This document shows positions 38,996 through 48,109 of a stretch of DNA of 64,000 nt, piece by piece. The position numbers and the translations under genes were made by a program. The DNA is from Maribrevibacterium harenarium (GTDB lineage Bacteria; Pseudomonadota; Gammaproteobacteria; Pseudomonadales; Marinomonadaceae): contig NZ_VFRR01000011.1 of assembly GCF_006385675.1 (NCBI RefSeq), positions 42,366-106,365 of the forward strand. The letters run 5' to 3'. A model generated the notes under the pieces. The model saw only the letters and a program-made list of their open reading frames with translations. It was not told the DNA's origin and did no database searches. Position 1 is the first letter of the stretch. Each line of letters starts with the position of its first letter.

Positions 38996-40339
38996 CTATT
39001 TTCGTTGTAACAACATCATAGTTTCCACATGACTGGTATGGGGGAACATATCCATTAAACTCACCCGCACAACCTGATAACCATGATCGACTAGATACTC
39101 CGCATCCCTTGCTAATGTGGCTGCATTGCAAGAAACGTACAAAATCTGCTTGGCCTTAAGCTTGACTAAGCTCGGCAAGAATTCCCACGCCCCGGCCCGA
39201 GGGGGATCTAACAAGACTTTGGTCACTCCAGCCTGCTGTAACCACTTACCCACTGGTTGAGTTAAATCCGCAGCGATAAATTCGAGATTGTCCAATCCGG
39301 CACGAACCGCATTTTGTCGGCCTGCCGCGATGAGTGACTCTAAACCTTCTACGGCATAAACCTTAAGACTTCGTTGCGCCAGTGGCAAAGAAAAATTACC
39401 TGCCCCACAAAACAAATCCAACACCACGTCGTTTGCACTAGGGGCTAACCACGTCATCGCTTGGTCAACCATGTCGTCATTTATGACCCCATTAACTTGG
39501 ATAAAATCCTGAGGGTGAAAACCAATTTTCTGCCCAGCAACAGGATAGCTATGCTCTTGATGTTGACTAATTCGATCCTGCTCCGGCTCTTGCCAGTATA
39601 AAAGTATGTCTTGCTGGCGTGCCCATTGTTCAAGGGAATCACGCTGCTCAGAGGCTAATGGCCGTGACAACCGTACAATCACACTGACACCCAGATCGTC
39701 TTCGAGTAGCTCAATATGACCAATTTTCCCGGCGATTTGCTGTTCTATGATTTGGGCACGTAAAAGCGGCAAACAGCCCTGCAGCGACAGCGTCAATACG
39801 GGGCACTGTTCTATATCAACGATACGATTGGAGGATTGTGCTCGAAAGCCGATACAAGTCTGGCCTTGGGTCACAAACACCGACAATCGAGCGCGACGGC
39901 GGTAACCTTGTTCAGGACCAGTCAGCCACGCAATAGCTTCACCATTGGTAAGCGTTTTACGCAGCTTGTGGCGTAAGCCCTGCTCTTTAGCTTGGTGTTG
40001 TAATGTAATGGGCAGGTGTTGTAGCTGGCAACCGCCACACTCATCGTAATGGGAGCAAAACGGAGTTTGGCGTTGCTCAGAAGTTTGTATTAAGCGCGAG
40101 ACGCTCCCTTCATCGAACTGGCGGGTAGACTTACTTAGGCGCACATCAACCACTTCCCCCGGTAGAGCACCTTCAATAAAGATTACTTTGCCATCAATAC
40201 GAGCGAGCCCTTTGCCTTCGGCGGTGAGGTCGGTGACAGGCACCTGGGATAAGGTTTTCTGAATCGGGGCAGAAGGTTTGCGTTTGGGAGACCTATTCAA
40301 TTTACCGTTCTCTTGGTAGCTACAACGAGGGCACATCAT
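38996..40339 (-). CDS. rlmD: 23S rRNA (uracil1939-C5)-methyltransferase RlmD
   Basis: RlmD (RumA) methylates U1939 of 23S rRNA using SAM and carries a 4Fe-4S cluster. The 447-residue protein has a TRAM domain (IDGKVIFIEGALPGEVV), the cluster cysteines in CSHYDECGGCQLQHL, the SAM motif LDLFCGAGNFSLPLA and the catalytic cysteine in YVSCNAATLARD. The first 22 residues (MMCPRCSYQENGKLNRSPKR) are unusual, with a CxxC pair, and a later start is possible. Located between relA and cysM, as in Pseudomonas. Confidence 0.95.
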   Translation of the reverse strand: MMCPRCSYQENGKLNRSPKRKPSAPIQKTLSQVPVTDLTAEGKGLARIDGKVIFIEGALPGEVVDVRLSKSTRQFDEGSVSRLIQTSEQRQTPFCSHYDECGGCQLQHLPITLQHQAKEQGLRHKLRKTLTNGEAIAWLTGPEQGYRRRARLSVFVTQGQTCIGFRAQSSNRIVDIEQCPVLTLSLQGCLPLLRAQIIEQQIAGKIGHIELLEDDLGVSVIVRLSRPLASEQRDSLEQWARQQDILLYWQEPEQDRISQHQEHSYPVAGQKIGFHPQDFIQVNGVINDDMVDQAMTWLAPSANDVVLDLFCGAGNFSLPLAQRSLKVYAVEGLESLIAAGRQNAVRAGLDNLEFIAADLTQPVGKWLQQAGVTKVLLDPPRAGAWEFLPSLVKLKAKQILYVSCNAATLARDAEYLVDHGYQVVRVSLMDMFPHTSHVETMMLLQRK

Positions 40340-40384
40340 ACCCTAGTTGCCAATTTCTACATAGAACCCCCCAAACGCTTCCCG

Positions 40385-41278
40385 TTAGGCGTTAAATACC
40401 CCAGTTGAGAGATAGCGGTCACCACGGTCACAGATAATAGCGACAATGGTGGCGTTGTTTACTTGGCGTGATAGCTGCAAGGCGGCACTGACCGAGCCCC
40501 CGGAAGAGACACCACAGAAAATGCCTTCTTGAGTCGCCAAATCACGCATCACTTGCTCAGCGTCTGTTTGAGCAATATCCATGATCAAATCCACCCGCTC
40601 ACGCTCAAAAATGGTCGGCAAATAGGCTTCTGGCCAACGACGGATACCGGGGATACTGCTACCTTCTTGCGGTTGTAAACCGACGATTTGTACATCAGGG
40701 TTTTGCTGTTTAAGGTATTTGGAGACCCCCATAATAGTGCCAGTCGTTCCCATTGAACTGACAAAATGGGTGACAGTTCCTTGGGTTTGCTGCCATATTT
40801 CTGGGCCAGTGCTCAGGGTGTGGGCGCTCGGGTTATCTGGATTGGCGAATTGGTTCAACACAATACCGATCCCTTGCTGTTGCATTTCCAAAGCGAGATC
40901 GCGGGCTCGCTCCATTCCTTCTTCTTTGGACACAAGATGCAGCTTTGCACCGTAGGCTGACATGGCCGCCTTGCGCTCATCGCTCATATTGTCTGGCATA
41001 ATCAAATGCATGGTGTAGCCCATAATGGCAGCAGCCATGGCCAGAGCAATGCCAGTGTTACCGGAGGTGGCTTCGATGAGGCTGTCGCCAGGTTTAATAT
41101 CGCCCCGTGCTTCAGCCTGCTTGATCATATTTAATGCCGGGCGATCCTTCACCGAACCCGCAGGATTTTGCCCTTCCATTTTCAATAGGATGGTATTGCT
41201 AGGGTTTGGATTTATACGCTGTAGGCGAATCAGGGGCGTATTTCCCACTAAAGATTCAATGGTAGGGTACTCGATCAT
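40385..41278 (-). CDS. cysM: Cysteine synthase B (CysM)
   Basis: CysM makes cysteine from O-acetylserine with sulfide or thiosulfate. The 297-residue PLP enzyme has the lysine motif NPAGSVKDRP near residues 39-48, EATSGNTGIALAMA, FVSSMGTTGTIMGV and the ending CDRGDRYLSTGVF characteristic of CysM. The neighbouring relA-rlmD-cysM-barA order supports CysM over CysK. Divergent from the small lipoprotein gene upstream, with a palindrome between them. Confidence 0.95.
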   Translation of the reverse strand: MIEYPTIESLVGNTPLIRLQRINPNPSNTILLKMEGQNPAGSVKDRPALNMIKQAEARGDIKPGDSLIEATSGNTGIALAMAAAIMGYTMHLIMPDNMSDERKAAMSAYGAKLHLVSKEEGMERARDLALEMQQQGIGIVLNQFANPDNPSAHTLSTGPEIWQQTQGTVTHFVSSMGTTGTIMGVSKYLKQQNPDVQIVGLQPQEGSSIPGIRRWPEAYLPTIFERERVDLIMDIAQTDAEQVMRDLATQEGIFCGVSSGGSVSAALQLSRQVNNATIVAIICDRGDRYLSTGVFNA

Positions 41279-41329
41279 AAAAACTTCGTTGACATTGTTT
41301 TGTTTAAAATGAACACTTTACATAATGCA

Positions 41330-41357
41330 ATACAAAAGCATTAGAATGCTTTTGTAT
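41330..41357. repeat. Perfect 13-bp inverted repeat in the cysM/lipoprotein divergent region
   Basis: ATACAAAAGCATT is followed two bases later by its exact reverse complement AATGCTTTTGTAT. A second, overlapping repeat (TTGTATA/TATACAA, 41352-41369) adds to it. It lies between divergent genes, so an operator is more plausible than a terminator, but I know no matching regulator. Confidence 0.8.
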
Positions 41358-41416
41358 AGATTTATACAATACGAACTCGTTATAAACTTAGTTCTCTTCC
41401 TATTGGAGATCGTAAG

Positions 41417-41641
41417 ATGCGCAAGATTACCTTGCTCGGCCTGTTAACCGCAGCGATCGTTTTATCAGGCTGCGACATGTTCGGCGGCCCATCAGCAGAT
41501 ATCCCTGATGCAGAGCTGCGTAGCAAATGGCGCGAGTGTAAGACCATCGCTAACCCATCTCGTACAAAAGTGCTCGCTTGCGAAAACTATGAACGGGAAT
41601 GTGCCCGTCGTAAAGACAAGGGCAACTTTGTTTGTTACTAA
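41417..41641 (+). CDS. Small lipoprotein of unknown function
   Basis: A 74-residue predicted lipoprotein with GGAG a few bases before the ATG. The signal MRKITLLGLLTAAIVLSGC ends at the lipobox LSGC (Cys19). The mature part has four further cysteines (CKT, CEN, CAR and the terminal VCY), which could form disulfides in the periplasm. I do not recognise the family. It precedes the BarA/GacS gene by 41 bases and could be transcribed with it, so a link to the sensor is possible but not shown. Confidence 0.78.
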   Translation: MRKITLLGLLTAAIVLSGCDMFGGPSADIPDAELRSKWRECKTIANPSRTKVLACENYERECARRKDKGNFVCY

Positions 41642-41682
41642 AACCTAATATTTACAAACTTCAAGCCAAATAAGGAAGGCTG

Positions 41683-44481
41683 ATGCGCTGGTTAACCTCC
41701 TTGCCCTACTCCCGCAAGTTAACTTTAGCCATCTATCTTCCTATTTTGGTCATTTCTGTTTGTTCTGTATTACTCATCATTGCTTCCCATCACCGTAGCA
41801 ACTACCAACAGCTGTTTGAGAGTGTGGAGCAAATCAGTGAGCAGGTTGCCAACGCCAGTGAATATGCCTTGTTATTCAATGACAAGTCGTTGCTGGGCAA
41901 AAATATCGACAGCCTGTTGCAGCACCCCAGCATAGTCGGAGCCACCTTTTTTGATGGCTTGAGCCGCCGAGTCGAAAGCGCCGGTAACGACATTGAACCA
42001 GGGCAATTCATTCCCGCTTTGCAGACAGAACAGCGTCCAGAACAGCAACTATTTATTGTTACGGCACCTGTTTACTACACTATTTCTCAAGGTGAGAGTC
42101 TACTTGGCTTACAAGCCAGCACTACCGACAACAATATTGTTGGCTGGCTCCAGATTGCAGCCACTTATACCCCCACAGAATTAGTGAATTTACGCTTTAC
42201 CCTATTCAGTCTTGGCATTTGCTTGGTGTTTAATTTAGTCGCACTCATTCTGAGCCGTCGTCTTGCCCAGCACTTATCAACGCCTTGGTTACAACTAAAG
42301 GACGCCGTAGATAACATCTACCAAGAAAACTTTGGCTACAGCCAGAATTTAGTATTCCCGTTGGAATTTGCCCAAACGAAAGAGGCCCTCGATTACATTG
42401 ATAGTCGCCTAGCAAACTATCAAGCACAAATTGATGCAGAGATTGAGCAACAGACCCGAGATCTCAATACCCATTCTGAAGAACTAGAGGAAAAAAGTGC
42501 CGAACTGCACTTTGCCAACAAACAAGCGGAAGAATCCAATAAACTCAAATCCGAGTTTCTAGCGAACATTTCCCACGAAATCCGCACCCCTCTCAGCGCC
42601 ATTCTTGGGTTTACCGAAGTGCTGCGTAACTCACCATTAACGGCAGAGCAGCTTTCACACATCAATACGATTCAGCTATCAACCCGCAATCTACTCACTA
42701 CCATCGGCGATATTTTAGACTTTGCTAAACTCGAATCAGGCAAACTCCTATTAGAGCAGCGAGAATTTAATCTGCATAATCTAATTAATGAGGTTTTCCA
42801 TGCCCTTTCATCGAGTCTACTGAACGATTCCAAAGACCTGGAGTTCGTCTGTGATTATGCTGCCGATACACCAGAGTGGATCTTGGCGGATGATGGCCGT
42901 TTCCGCCAAATTCTGATGAATTTGATTGGTAACGCGATCAAATTTACCAACAAGGGTTATATTCAGGTTGATGTGTCCACCAAGACCCGTCGTAACAGGC
43001 GTGTAGAGTTATTAATCCAAGTACGTGACACCGGTGTTGGTATCGCCAATGACGAAATAGGAAGATTATTCCGCCCCTTCTCCCAGGTTGATGCAAGAAC
43101 CACCAGAAAATTTGGCGGCACAGGACTGGGGTTAGTCATTTCAAAGGAACTGGTTAAACAAATGCGCGGGGAGATCACCGTATCCAGCAGCGTTGGGAGA
43201 GGCACCAATTTCTACTTCACCGTCGATATACCAGTGGCGCAACGAGCGCCGACACCAATACAGCCAATCAACAAGAAGCTCTTTATATTTGAGCCAGCTC
43301 ACATCTGTCACCGCTCTCTCGCCCATCATCTAGGGTTGCTGAATATTGATGCCCATTGGTTCACCGATGGAAAAAGTCTTGTGCAGGCGTTGCAAGCCAA
43401 ATCATCAGCTCAGCCTGATGCGCTACTCTTATCCACCTCTAGCCGAATCGTCAGTGAAAACGAGTTGCTCGCGTTAGTGCAGTATTGTCAAACGGTCTTA
43501 GAAATACCTTGTGTCTTGATGGGCCACACAACTTCTCCTAGTTTTTCGATCGACCGTTTCCGCCCCTATACCAACGCCTTTATCAGCAAACCATTCTCCA
43601 CCAGTGAATTAAGTCAGGCATTAACAGAGCAAGCTCTCCCTACCTTGCTTAATCCGCAGTCCGCTTCCCCAGCTCCCACTCTTAAGGCCAACAGCCGAAT
43701 TAAGGGATTGTCGATCCTCGCAGTAGATGACACACAAGTAAATCTTCACTTGGTACGCCATTGGTTAACTCCCCACGGGATTGAATTGGATTTAGCCTAC
43801 GATGGTCTGCAAGCCGTTGAGCGGGCTAAAGAAAAAGACTACGACCTGATCTTGATGGATATTCAGATGCCCCAAATGGATGGTATCGAGGCGACCCTGC
43901 AAATCCGTCAACTACCGGGGCACATAGAAACCCCAATTATCGCTCTGACCGCCCATGTCCTTGGGGACGAGAAGAAGCGTATTATCGCAACAGGCATGAA
44001 CGACTATCTTACCAAGCCCATTACTGAAGAAGTGCTATTTAAAACCATAGAACATTGGTGCTTTGGCGAAGATAGCCACGATCAAGCCGTGGCCAGAGCA
44101 TTAGAAGGTATCTTTGATTACCAAAAAGCGCTCACCATGACCAATCAAAATCATGCGATAGCTAAAGATCTGTTCACCATGATGGTAGAAGGATTACCCC
44201 ACGACTGGCGCATGATCCAACTGCATTATGAGCAGGGCAACCTAGATGAGCTGATATCGGCGGTGCACAAACTACACGGCGCCAGCAAGTATACTGGCAC
44301 CATCGGCATCACCAAGCACGCTAACTACCTAGAAACCCATCTAAAAGAGTTTGGCTTTGAGGATGTGGAGGAAGTCTATAATGACTTTATTGCGGCCATC
44401 CAAGAATTTGAACAGGCTATTCCTCTGGTTCAATGGCCTCAGCAATCACAAACGCCTGAGCATAATGGCGCTCATCGCTGA
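41683..44481 (+). CDS. barA: Hybrid sensor histidine kinase BarA/GacS
   Basis: BarA/GacS is the membrane sensor that phosphorylates UvrY/GacA, which drives the CsrA/RsmA-controlling small RNAs. The 932-residue protein has an N-terminal helix (~12-35), a periplasmic part, a second helix (~170-192), a HAMP-type linker and coiled coil. Next come HisKA with HEIRTPL (His298) and HATPase (DTGVGIANDEIGRLF and GGTGLGLVISKELV). A receiver-like segment that lacks an obvious phosphorylation aspartate follows, then a receiver with LMDIQMPQMDG (Asp726) and an Hpt domain with HKLHGASKYTG (His862). AAGGAAGG precedes the start. The identification rests on domain order and neighbourhood; its 3' end overlaps acpS on the other strand. 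Confidence 0.9.
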   Translation: MRWLTSLPYSRKLTLAIYLPILVISVCSVLLIIASHHRSNYQQLFESVEQISEQVANASEYALLFNDKSLLGKNIDSLLQHPSIVGATFFDGLSRRVESAGNDIEPGQFIPALQTEQRPEQQLFIVTAPVYYTISQGESLLGLQASTTDNNIVGWLQIAATYTPTELVNLRFTLFSLGICLVFNLVALILSRRLAQHLSTPWLQLKDAVDNIYQENFGYSQNLVFPLEFAQTKEALDYIDSRLANYQAQIDAEIEQQTRDLNTHSEELEEKSAELHFANKQAEESNKLKSEFLANISHEIRTPLSAILGFTEVLRNSPLTAEQLSHINTIQLSTRNLLTTIGDILDFAKLESGKLLLEQREFNLHNLINEVFHALSSSLLNDSKDLEFVCDYAADTPEWILADDGRFRQILMNLIGNAIKFTNKGYIQVDVSTKTRRNRRVELLIQVRDTGVGIANDEIGRLFRPFSQVDARTTRKFGGTGLGLVISKELVKQMRGEITVSSSVGRGTNFYFTVDIPVAQRAPTPIQPINKKLFIFEPAHICHRSLAHHLGLLNIDAHWFTDGKSLVQALQAKSSAQPDALLLSTSSRIVSENELLALVQYCQTVLEIPCVLMGHTTSPSFSIDRFRPYTNAFISKPFSTSELSQALTEQALPTLLNPQSASPAPTLKANSRIKGLSILAVDDTQVNLHLVRHWLTPHGIELDLAYDGLQAVERAKEKDYDLILMDIQMPQMDGIEATLQIRQLPGHIETPIIALTAHVLGDEKKRIIATGMNDYLTKPITEEVLFKTIEHWCFGEDSHDQAVARALEGIFDYQKALTMTNQNHAIAKDLFTMMVEGLPHDWRMIQLHYEQGNLDELISAVHKLHGASKYTGTIGITKHANYLETHLKEFGFEDVEEVYNDFIAAIQEFEQAIPLVQWPQQSQTPEHNGAHR

Positions 44482-44812
44482 GTGTTAAATGCCACTTAAT
44501 AGGTTGCCCAACTAGTTGCTCTATTTCTTTTGCTACCGTTAAAACGGGTTGACCACTTGGCAAATTCGCCACAGTAAAATGCTGGAAACTTACCCCATTA
44601 CCAATCCCTGTCCCAATCGCCTTTACTGCTGCTTCTTTTGCAGCAAAACGCTTGGCTACAAAGGCATTAGCTCGTTCTGACGTTGATATTTGCTGCCACT
44701 GCGCTACTTCAGAGTCGCTCAGAATACGCCGAACAAAACGCTCTCCAGTCTTCTCTATAGACGTTGCAATACGTCGAATATCGACTAAATCCGTGCCAAT
44801 ACCAATAATCAT
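44417..44812 (-). CDS. acpS: Holo-[acyl-carrier-protein] synthase
   Basis: AcpS transfers phosphopantetheine from CoA to apo-ACP. The 131-residue protein starts MIIGIGTDLVDIRRI (ATG at 44810-44812, GGAG upstream) and has FVAKRFAAKEAAVKAIGTG, the magnesium-binding motif. It overlaps the recO stop by one base (TGATG). Its 3' end overlaps the convergent barA gene by 65 bases. pdxJ, frequently between recO and acpS, is absent here. Confidence 0.95.
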   Translation of the reverse strand: MIIGIGTDLVDIRRIATSIEKTGERFVRRILSDSEVAQWQQISTSERANAFVAKRFAAKEAAVKAIGTGIGNGVSFQHFTVANLPSGQPVLTVAKEIEQLVGQPIKWHLTLSDERHYAQAFVIAEAIEPEE

Positions 44813-45567
44813 CAATTTACTCCTATGACAGGGTAACGGAACAAGGGCACCTGCCACAGACGTTCCCCCTGATACGGCTGCTGCGGTAACAATTTGCGAG
44901 CATTAATTGGTTTGCCCAGTAGTTGGTCCAACCAAATTCGATGCAGCTCTTTCCCCATAAGTAACACTAAGGGATCAGACCACAAACCAGCCACGTAGGC
45001 ATTGGCAACAGCCCCTTCCACAAAGATCAAAGGTTTGACCTTAGGCTGCTCGCCAAAATAAGGACGTAGTCCATGCTGTCCATCGAGTTGATAGATCTGC
45101 TGAGGCTGCAACGGCTCCCCACGACTGGTGGCCGCTAGCGGGACTTCATTGCCTAGTTCATGAAATAGTCCCGCTTCAAAACGACGTAGGATGGGCGCTA
45201 AGGGCAAACCGGTGATAAATCCCTGCAACAGCCACTGATAGAGTTGAAACAATTCTGGTAACGGCAAATGAAATGGCAGTAATCTCTCCATGATTTCATG
45301 GATATAAAATGCGCTGTAGAGGCTTGTCCCACTCAGTTGAGCAGCGGCCCCACTGGCCTCGACTTTTTGGATCGTTTTTAGCTCACCGCGACCAGATACA
45401 AAACACTCGTAAAACAAAAATGGCCCGGGGGTAACCCGAGCCTCTTTTTTATTACGGCGAAACACACCGCGGATAAGACCCAATTCTTGGGTAAAAATAT
45501 CCAGTAGAAGTTTATTGTCTTGAAAGGGGCGAGAGTGAAGCACATAGCCCCGCACCCATTGCGCCAT
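44812..45567 (-). CDS. recO: DNA repair protein RecO
   Basis: RecO helps RecF and RecR load RecA onto SSB-coated DNA gaps. The 251-residue protein starts [20 protein letters not shown], the OB-fold N-terminus of the family, with a helical middle. The ATG overlaps the era stop by one base (TAATG). RecO is poorly conserved in sequence, so the era-recO-acpS order is an important support. Confidence 0.92.
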   Translation of the reverse strand: MAQWVRGYVLHSRPFQDNKLLLDIFTQELGLIRGVFRRNKKEARVTPGPFLFYECFVSGRGELKTIQKVEASGAAAQLSGTSLYSAFYIHEIMERLLPFHLPLPELFQLYQWLLQGFITGLPLAPILRRFEAGLFHELGNEVPLAATSRGEPLQPQQIYQLDGQHGLRPYFGEQPKVKPLIFVEGAVANAYVAGLWSDPLVLLMGKELHRIWLDQLLGKPINARKLLPQQPYQGERLWQVPLFRYPVIGVN

Positions 45568-46541
45568 TAGTCTTCCTGATAACCTAAACTTGCCAATGCA
45601 CGTTCATCATCTGACCAGCCCGAACGTACTTTTACCCAAAGGTTCAGCATTACCTTGTATTGGAATAGATTTTCCATATCGATACGTGCTTCACGACCAA
45701 TAAGCTTAATCTTAGCGCCCTTGTCACCGATGATGATGCGCTTCTGTCCGTCTCGTTCCACTAGGATTAAGGCGCTGATATGTATGGTAGAGCCTTCGTA
45801 AACAAACTCTTCGATCTGCACCGCCACTTCGTAGGGCACTTCCTGACCCAACTGACGGGTGATTTTCTCCCGTACAATTTCTGCCGCCAAAAAGCGTGAG
45901 CTACGATTGGTGATCTGATCTTCTGGGTAGTATTGGGAGCCTTCCGGAATATAGCTCTCTACTAGTTTCTCTAATCGATCAAGATTACTGTTACGCAAGG
46001 CGGAAATAGGTACGATCTGGGCAAAATCCATCTTCTCCGATAGTTGCATCAAGCGCGGTAGCAATTCATCCTTTTCTTCTAGTTTGTCCACCTTGTTCAC
46101 TACCAACACCACCGGAGCGTCAGCGTATTGCACCCGTTGCAGCACCACTTCGTCCTGCTCCGTCCAGCGCTCCGCTTCAATCACAAACAATACCAAGTCC
46201 ACATCTTTCAAAGCAGAGGAGGCAGTACGATTCATGTAGCGGTTAATCGCCTTATCTTCCCCTTTGTGAAGTCCTGGTGTATCCACATAAATAGTTTGCA
46301 CATGACCTTCGGTTTTCACACCGATAATCTGATCACGGGTAGTTTGTGGCTTACGGGAAGTAATCGATAACTTTTGCCCTAAAATATGGTTCAGCAGGGT
46401 GGATTTCCCTACGTTAGGACGACCAACGATGGCAACGAAACCACAATGGGTGATTTCTAGGGGCTCATCAAGTTCATTATCCTGGGCGTCGTCAAAGTCG
46501 TCACCTAGGTACTCATGCTCTGGCAAGTCATCGTTATGCAT
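45567..46541 (-). CDS. era: GTPase Era
   Basis: Era binds GTP and the 3' end of 16S rRNA during 30S assembly. The 324-residue protein carries [18 protein letters not shown] (G1), DTPGLH (G3) and NKVD (G4), and the C-terminal KH RNA-binding domain ([17 protein letters not shown]). It has an acidic N-terminal extension of about 30 residues before the G domain ([20 protein letters not shown]), absent from E. coli Era (301). It overlaps rnc by eight bases. Confidence 0.97.
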   Translation of the reverse strand: MHNDDLPEHEYLGDDFDDAQDNELDEPLEITHCGFVAIVGRPNVGKSTLLNHILGQKLSITSRKPQTTRDQIIGVKTEGHVQTIYVDTPGLHKGEDKAINRYMNRTASSALKDVDLVLFVIEAERWTEQDEVVLQRVQYADAPVVLVVNKVDKLEEKDELLPRLMQLSEKMDFAQIVPISALRNSNLDRLEKLVESYIPEGSQYYPEDQITNRSSRFLAAEIVREKITRQLGQEVPYEVAVQIEEFVYEGSTIHISALILVERDGQKRIIIGDKGAKIKLIGREARIDMENLFQYKVMLNLWVKVRSGWSDDERALASLGYQED

Positions 46542-47217
46542 GTTTTTGATCCAGTAATTTCAGCGCTTTAGCAGCAGCATTTTGTTCAGCGATACGGCGA
46601 CTGTTGCCTTTGCCCTTGATTGGCTCATCCAATAACTCAACCTGGCAATGCACAAAGAAAGTCTGATCATGGGGATCACCGACAATATCCACCACATCGT
46701 ATTGGGGCAGCCCATGGCGACGTGCTTGCAAGTATTCCTGCAAGCGGGTTTTCGCATCTTTGGTCACGATTTTAAGGGAGGTGGCATCTAAACGCTGGCG
46801 ATACCAAGCTAGGATATGCTCCCGACACACATCCATACCAGCATCAAGATAGATAGCACCTATGATGCCTTCGACCGCGTCGGCAAGAATGGAATCACGG
46901 CGGAAACCGCCACTTTTTAACTCACCAGCACCTAATTTAAGATAGTCACCCAAGCCAAACTCCCGGGCTAACTCCGCTAGGGTATCCCCCTTAACAAGGG
47001 ATGCTCGCAGGCGACTCAACTCTCCCTCTTTGGCCTTGGGAAAGCGATGAAACAGGTCTTCCGCAATGACGTAATTGAGAATGGAATCACCAAGGAACTC
47101 TAAGCGCTCATTGTTTTTACCACCAAAACTACGATGCGTTAAAGCCAGCTCTAACAGTCCAAGGTCAGCAAAAAAGTAACCTAACCGCTGACACAACTTC
47201 TGATACAGTGAACTCAA
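46534..47217 (-). CDS. rnc: Ribonuclease III
   Basis: RNase III cuts double-stranded RNA, including the rRNA precursor. The 227-residue protein (E. coli 226) has the signature [18 protein letters not shown] near residue 36 and a C-terminal dsRNA-binding domain ([20 protein letters not shown] ... [16 protein letters not shown]). Its 3' end overlaps era by eight bases, giving coupled translation. lepB precedes it by 13 bases. Confidence 0.97.
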   Translation of the reverse strand: MSSLYQKLCQRLGYFFADLGLLELALTHRSFGGKNNERLEFLGDSILNYVIAEDLFHRFPKAKEGELSRLRASLVKGDTLAELAREFGLGDYLKLGAGELKSGGFRRDSILADAVEGIIGAIYLDAGMDVCREHILAWYRQRLDATSLKIVTKDAKTRLQEYLQARRHGLPQYDVVDIVGDPHDQTFFVHCQVELLDEPIKGKGNSRRIAEQNAAAKALKLLDQKHA

Positions 47218-47230
47218 AACATCTCCAAAA

Positions 47231-48055
47231 TTATTCTATTAAGCCATTATTTTTAAAATTGGGCAGGCTGAAGAACTCGTTCCAGTGCAACCAAACGTAA
47301 AATGCGCGCCCTTTCAGGTTTGCTGCTGGCACAAAGCCCCAAGCACGGCTGTCGGCACTATTGTCCCGATTATCGCCCATCACGAAGTAATGGCCTTCTG
47401 GCACGATCCAGTCGCCATCAAGTGGGCTACGGCGGTAGCTCTCGTATATTTCGTGTTGCACACCCAACAAATCTTCTTTAAATACTTTAACTGGCTCGCC
47501 ACTGGGGTTCTTTGACACCATCAGATCTGCCAAAAATTCATCACTGATAATTTTACCGTTAATCATCAGGGTTTTGTTGTGGTAGCTGATCACATCCCCA
47601 GGCAAACCGATCAAACGTTTAATATAGTTCACGCTAGGTTGTTTCGGGTACTTAAACACTACAACATCGCCACGCTCCGGCTGGGTCGTTGGAATCAGTT
47701 CGGTATTTAGAACCGGAAGGCGCACGCCATAGTCCAGTTTATTCACCAAAATGAAATCACCAATCTCCAACGTCGGCAACATTGAACCGGAAGGAATCTG
47801 AAACGGCTCAACTAAAAAAGAGCGAACCCCAAAAATCACCGCAATGATGACAAAGTAGGATTTCACTTCTAACAACCATTTAGGGGCACCACCAAGGCGC
47901 TCCTTTGCTTCTTTGTTCATCGCCTCAACCGCACTGCTCGGCAATTGGGACAGAGCTTCTTTGCGTTTTGGCGCATAAATCACTCGGTCATATACCCAAG
48001 CGATCAGCGTCACTAAAAAGGCAATGGCGAGAATAATCTCGAAATCAAAATCCAT
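47231..48055 (-). CDS. lepB: Signal peptidase I
   Basis: LepB cleaves signal peptides of secreted preproteins at the periplasmic side of the inner membrane. The 274-residue protein has an N-terminal helix ([15 protein letters not shown]), a second hydrophobic segment ([15 protein letters not shown]), the catalytic serine in [15 protein letters not shown], and the catalytic lysine region [26 protein letters not shown] is also conserved. It follows lepA past a hairpin. Confidence 0.96.
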   Translation of the reverse strand: MDFDFEIILAIAFLVTLIAWVYDRVIYAPKRKEALSQLPSSAVEAMNKEAKERLGGAPKWLLEVKSYFVIIAVIFGVRSFLVEPFQIPSGSMLPTLEIGDFILVNKLDYGVRLPVLNTELIPTTQPERGDVVVFKYPKQPSVNYIKRLIGLPGDVISYHNKTLMINGKIISDEFLADLMVSKNPSGEPVKVFKEDLLGVQHEIYESYRRSPLDGDWIVPEGHYFVMGDNRDNSADSRAWGFVPAANLKGRAFYVWLHWNEFFSLPNFKNNGLIE

Positions 48056-48070
48056 TGTTGCTCTCCAAGC

Positions 48071-48095
48071 AAAAGAGCCGCAGGTTATGCGGCTC
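48071..48095 (-). terminator. Hairpin between lepA and lepB
   Basis: Minus strand GAGCCGCA-TAACC-TGCGGCTC with TTTTG after it: a perfect 8-bp stem with a short U-run. Likely a partial terminator that reduces lepB relative to lepA. Confidence 0.7.
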
Positions 48096-48109
48096 CCAAG
48101 TCATTATGA

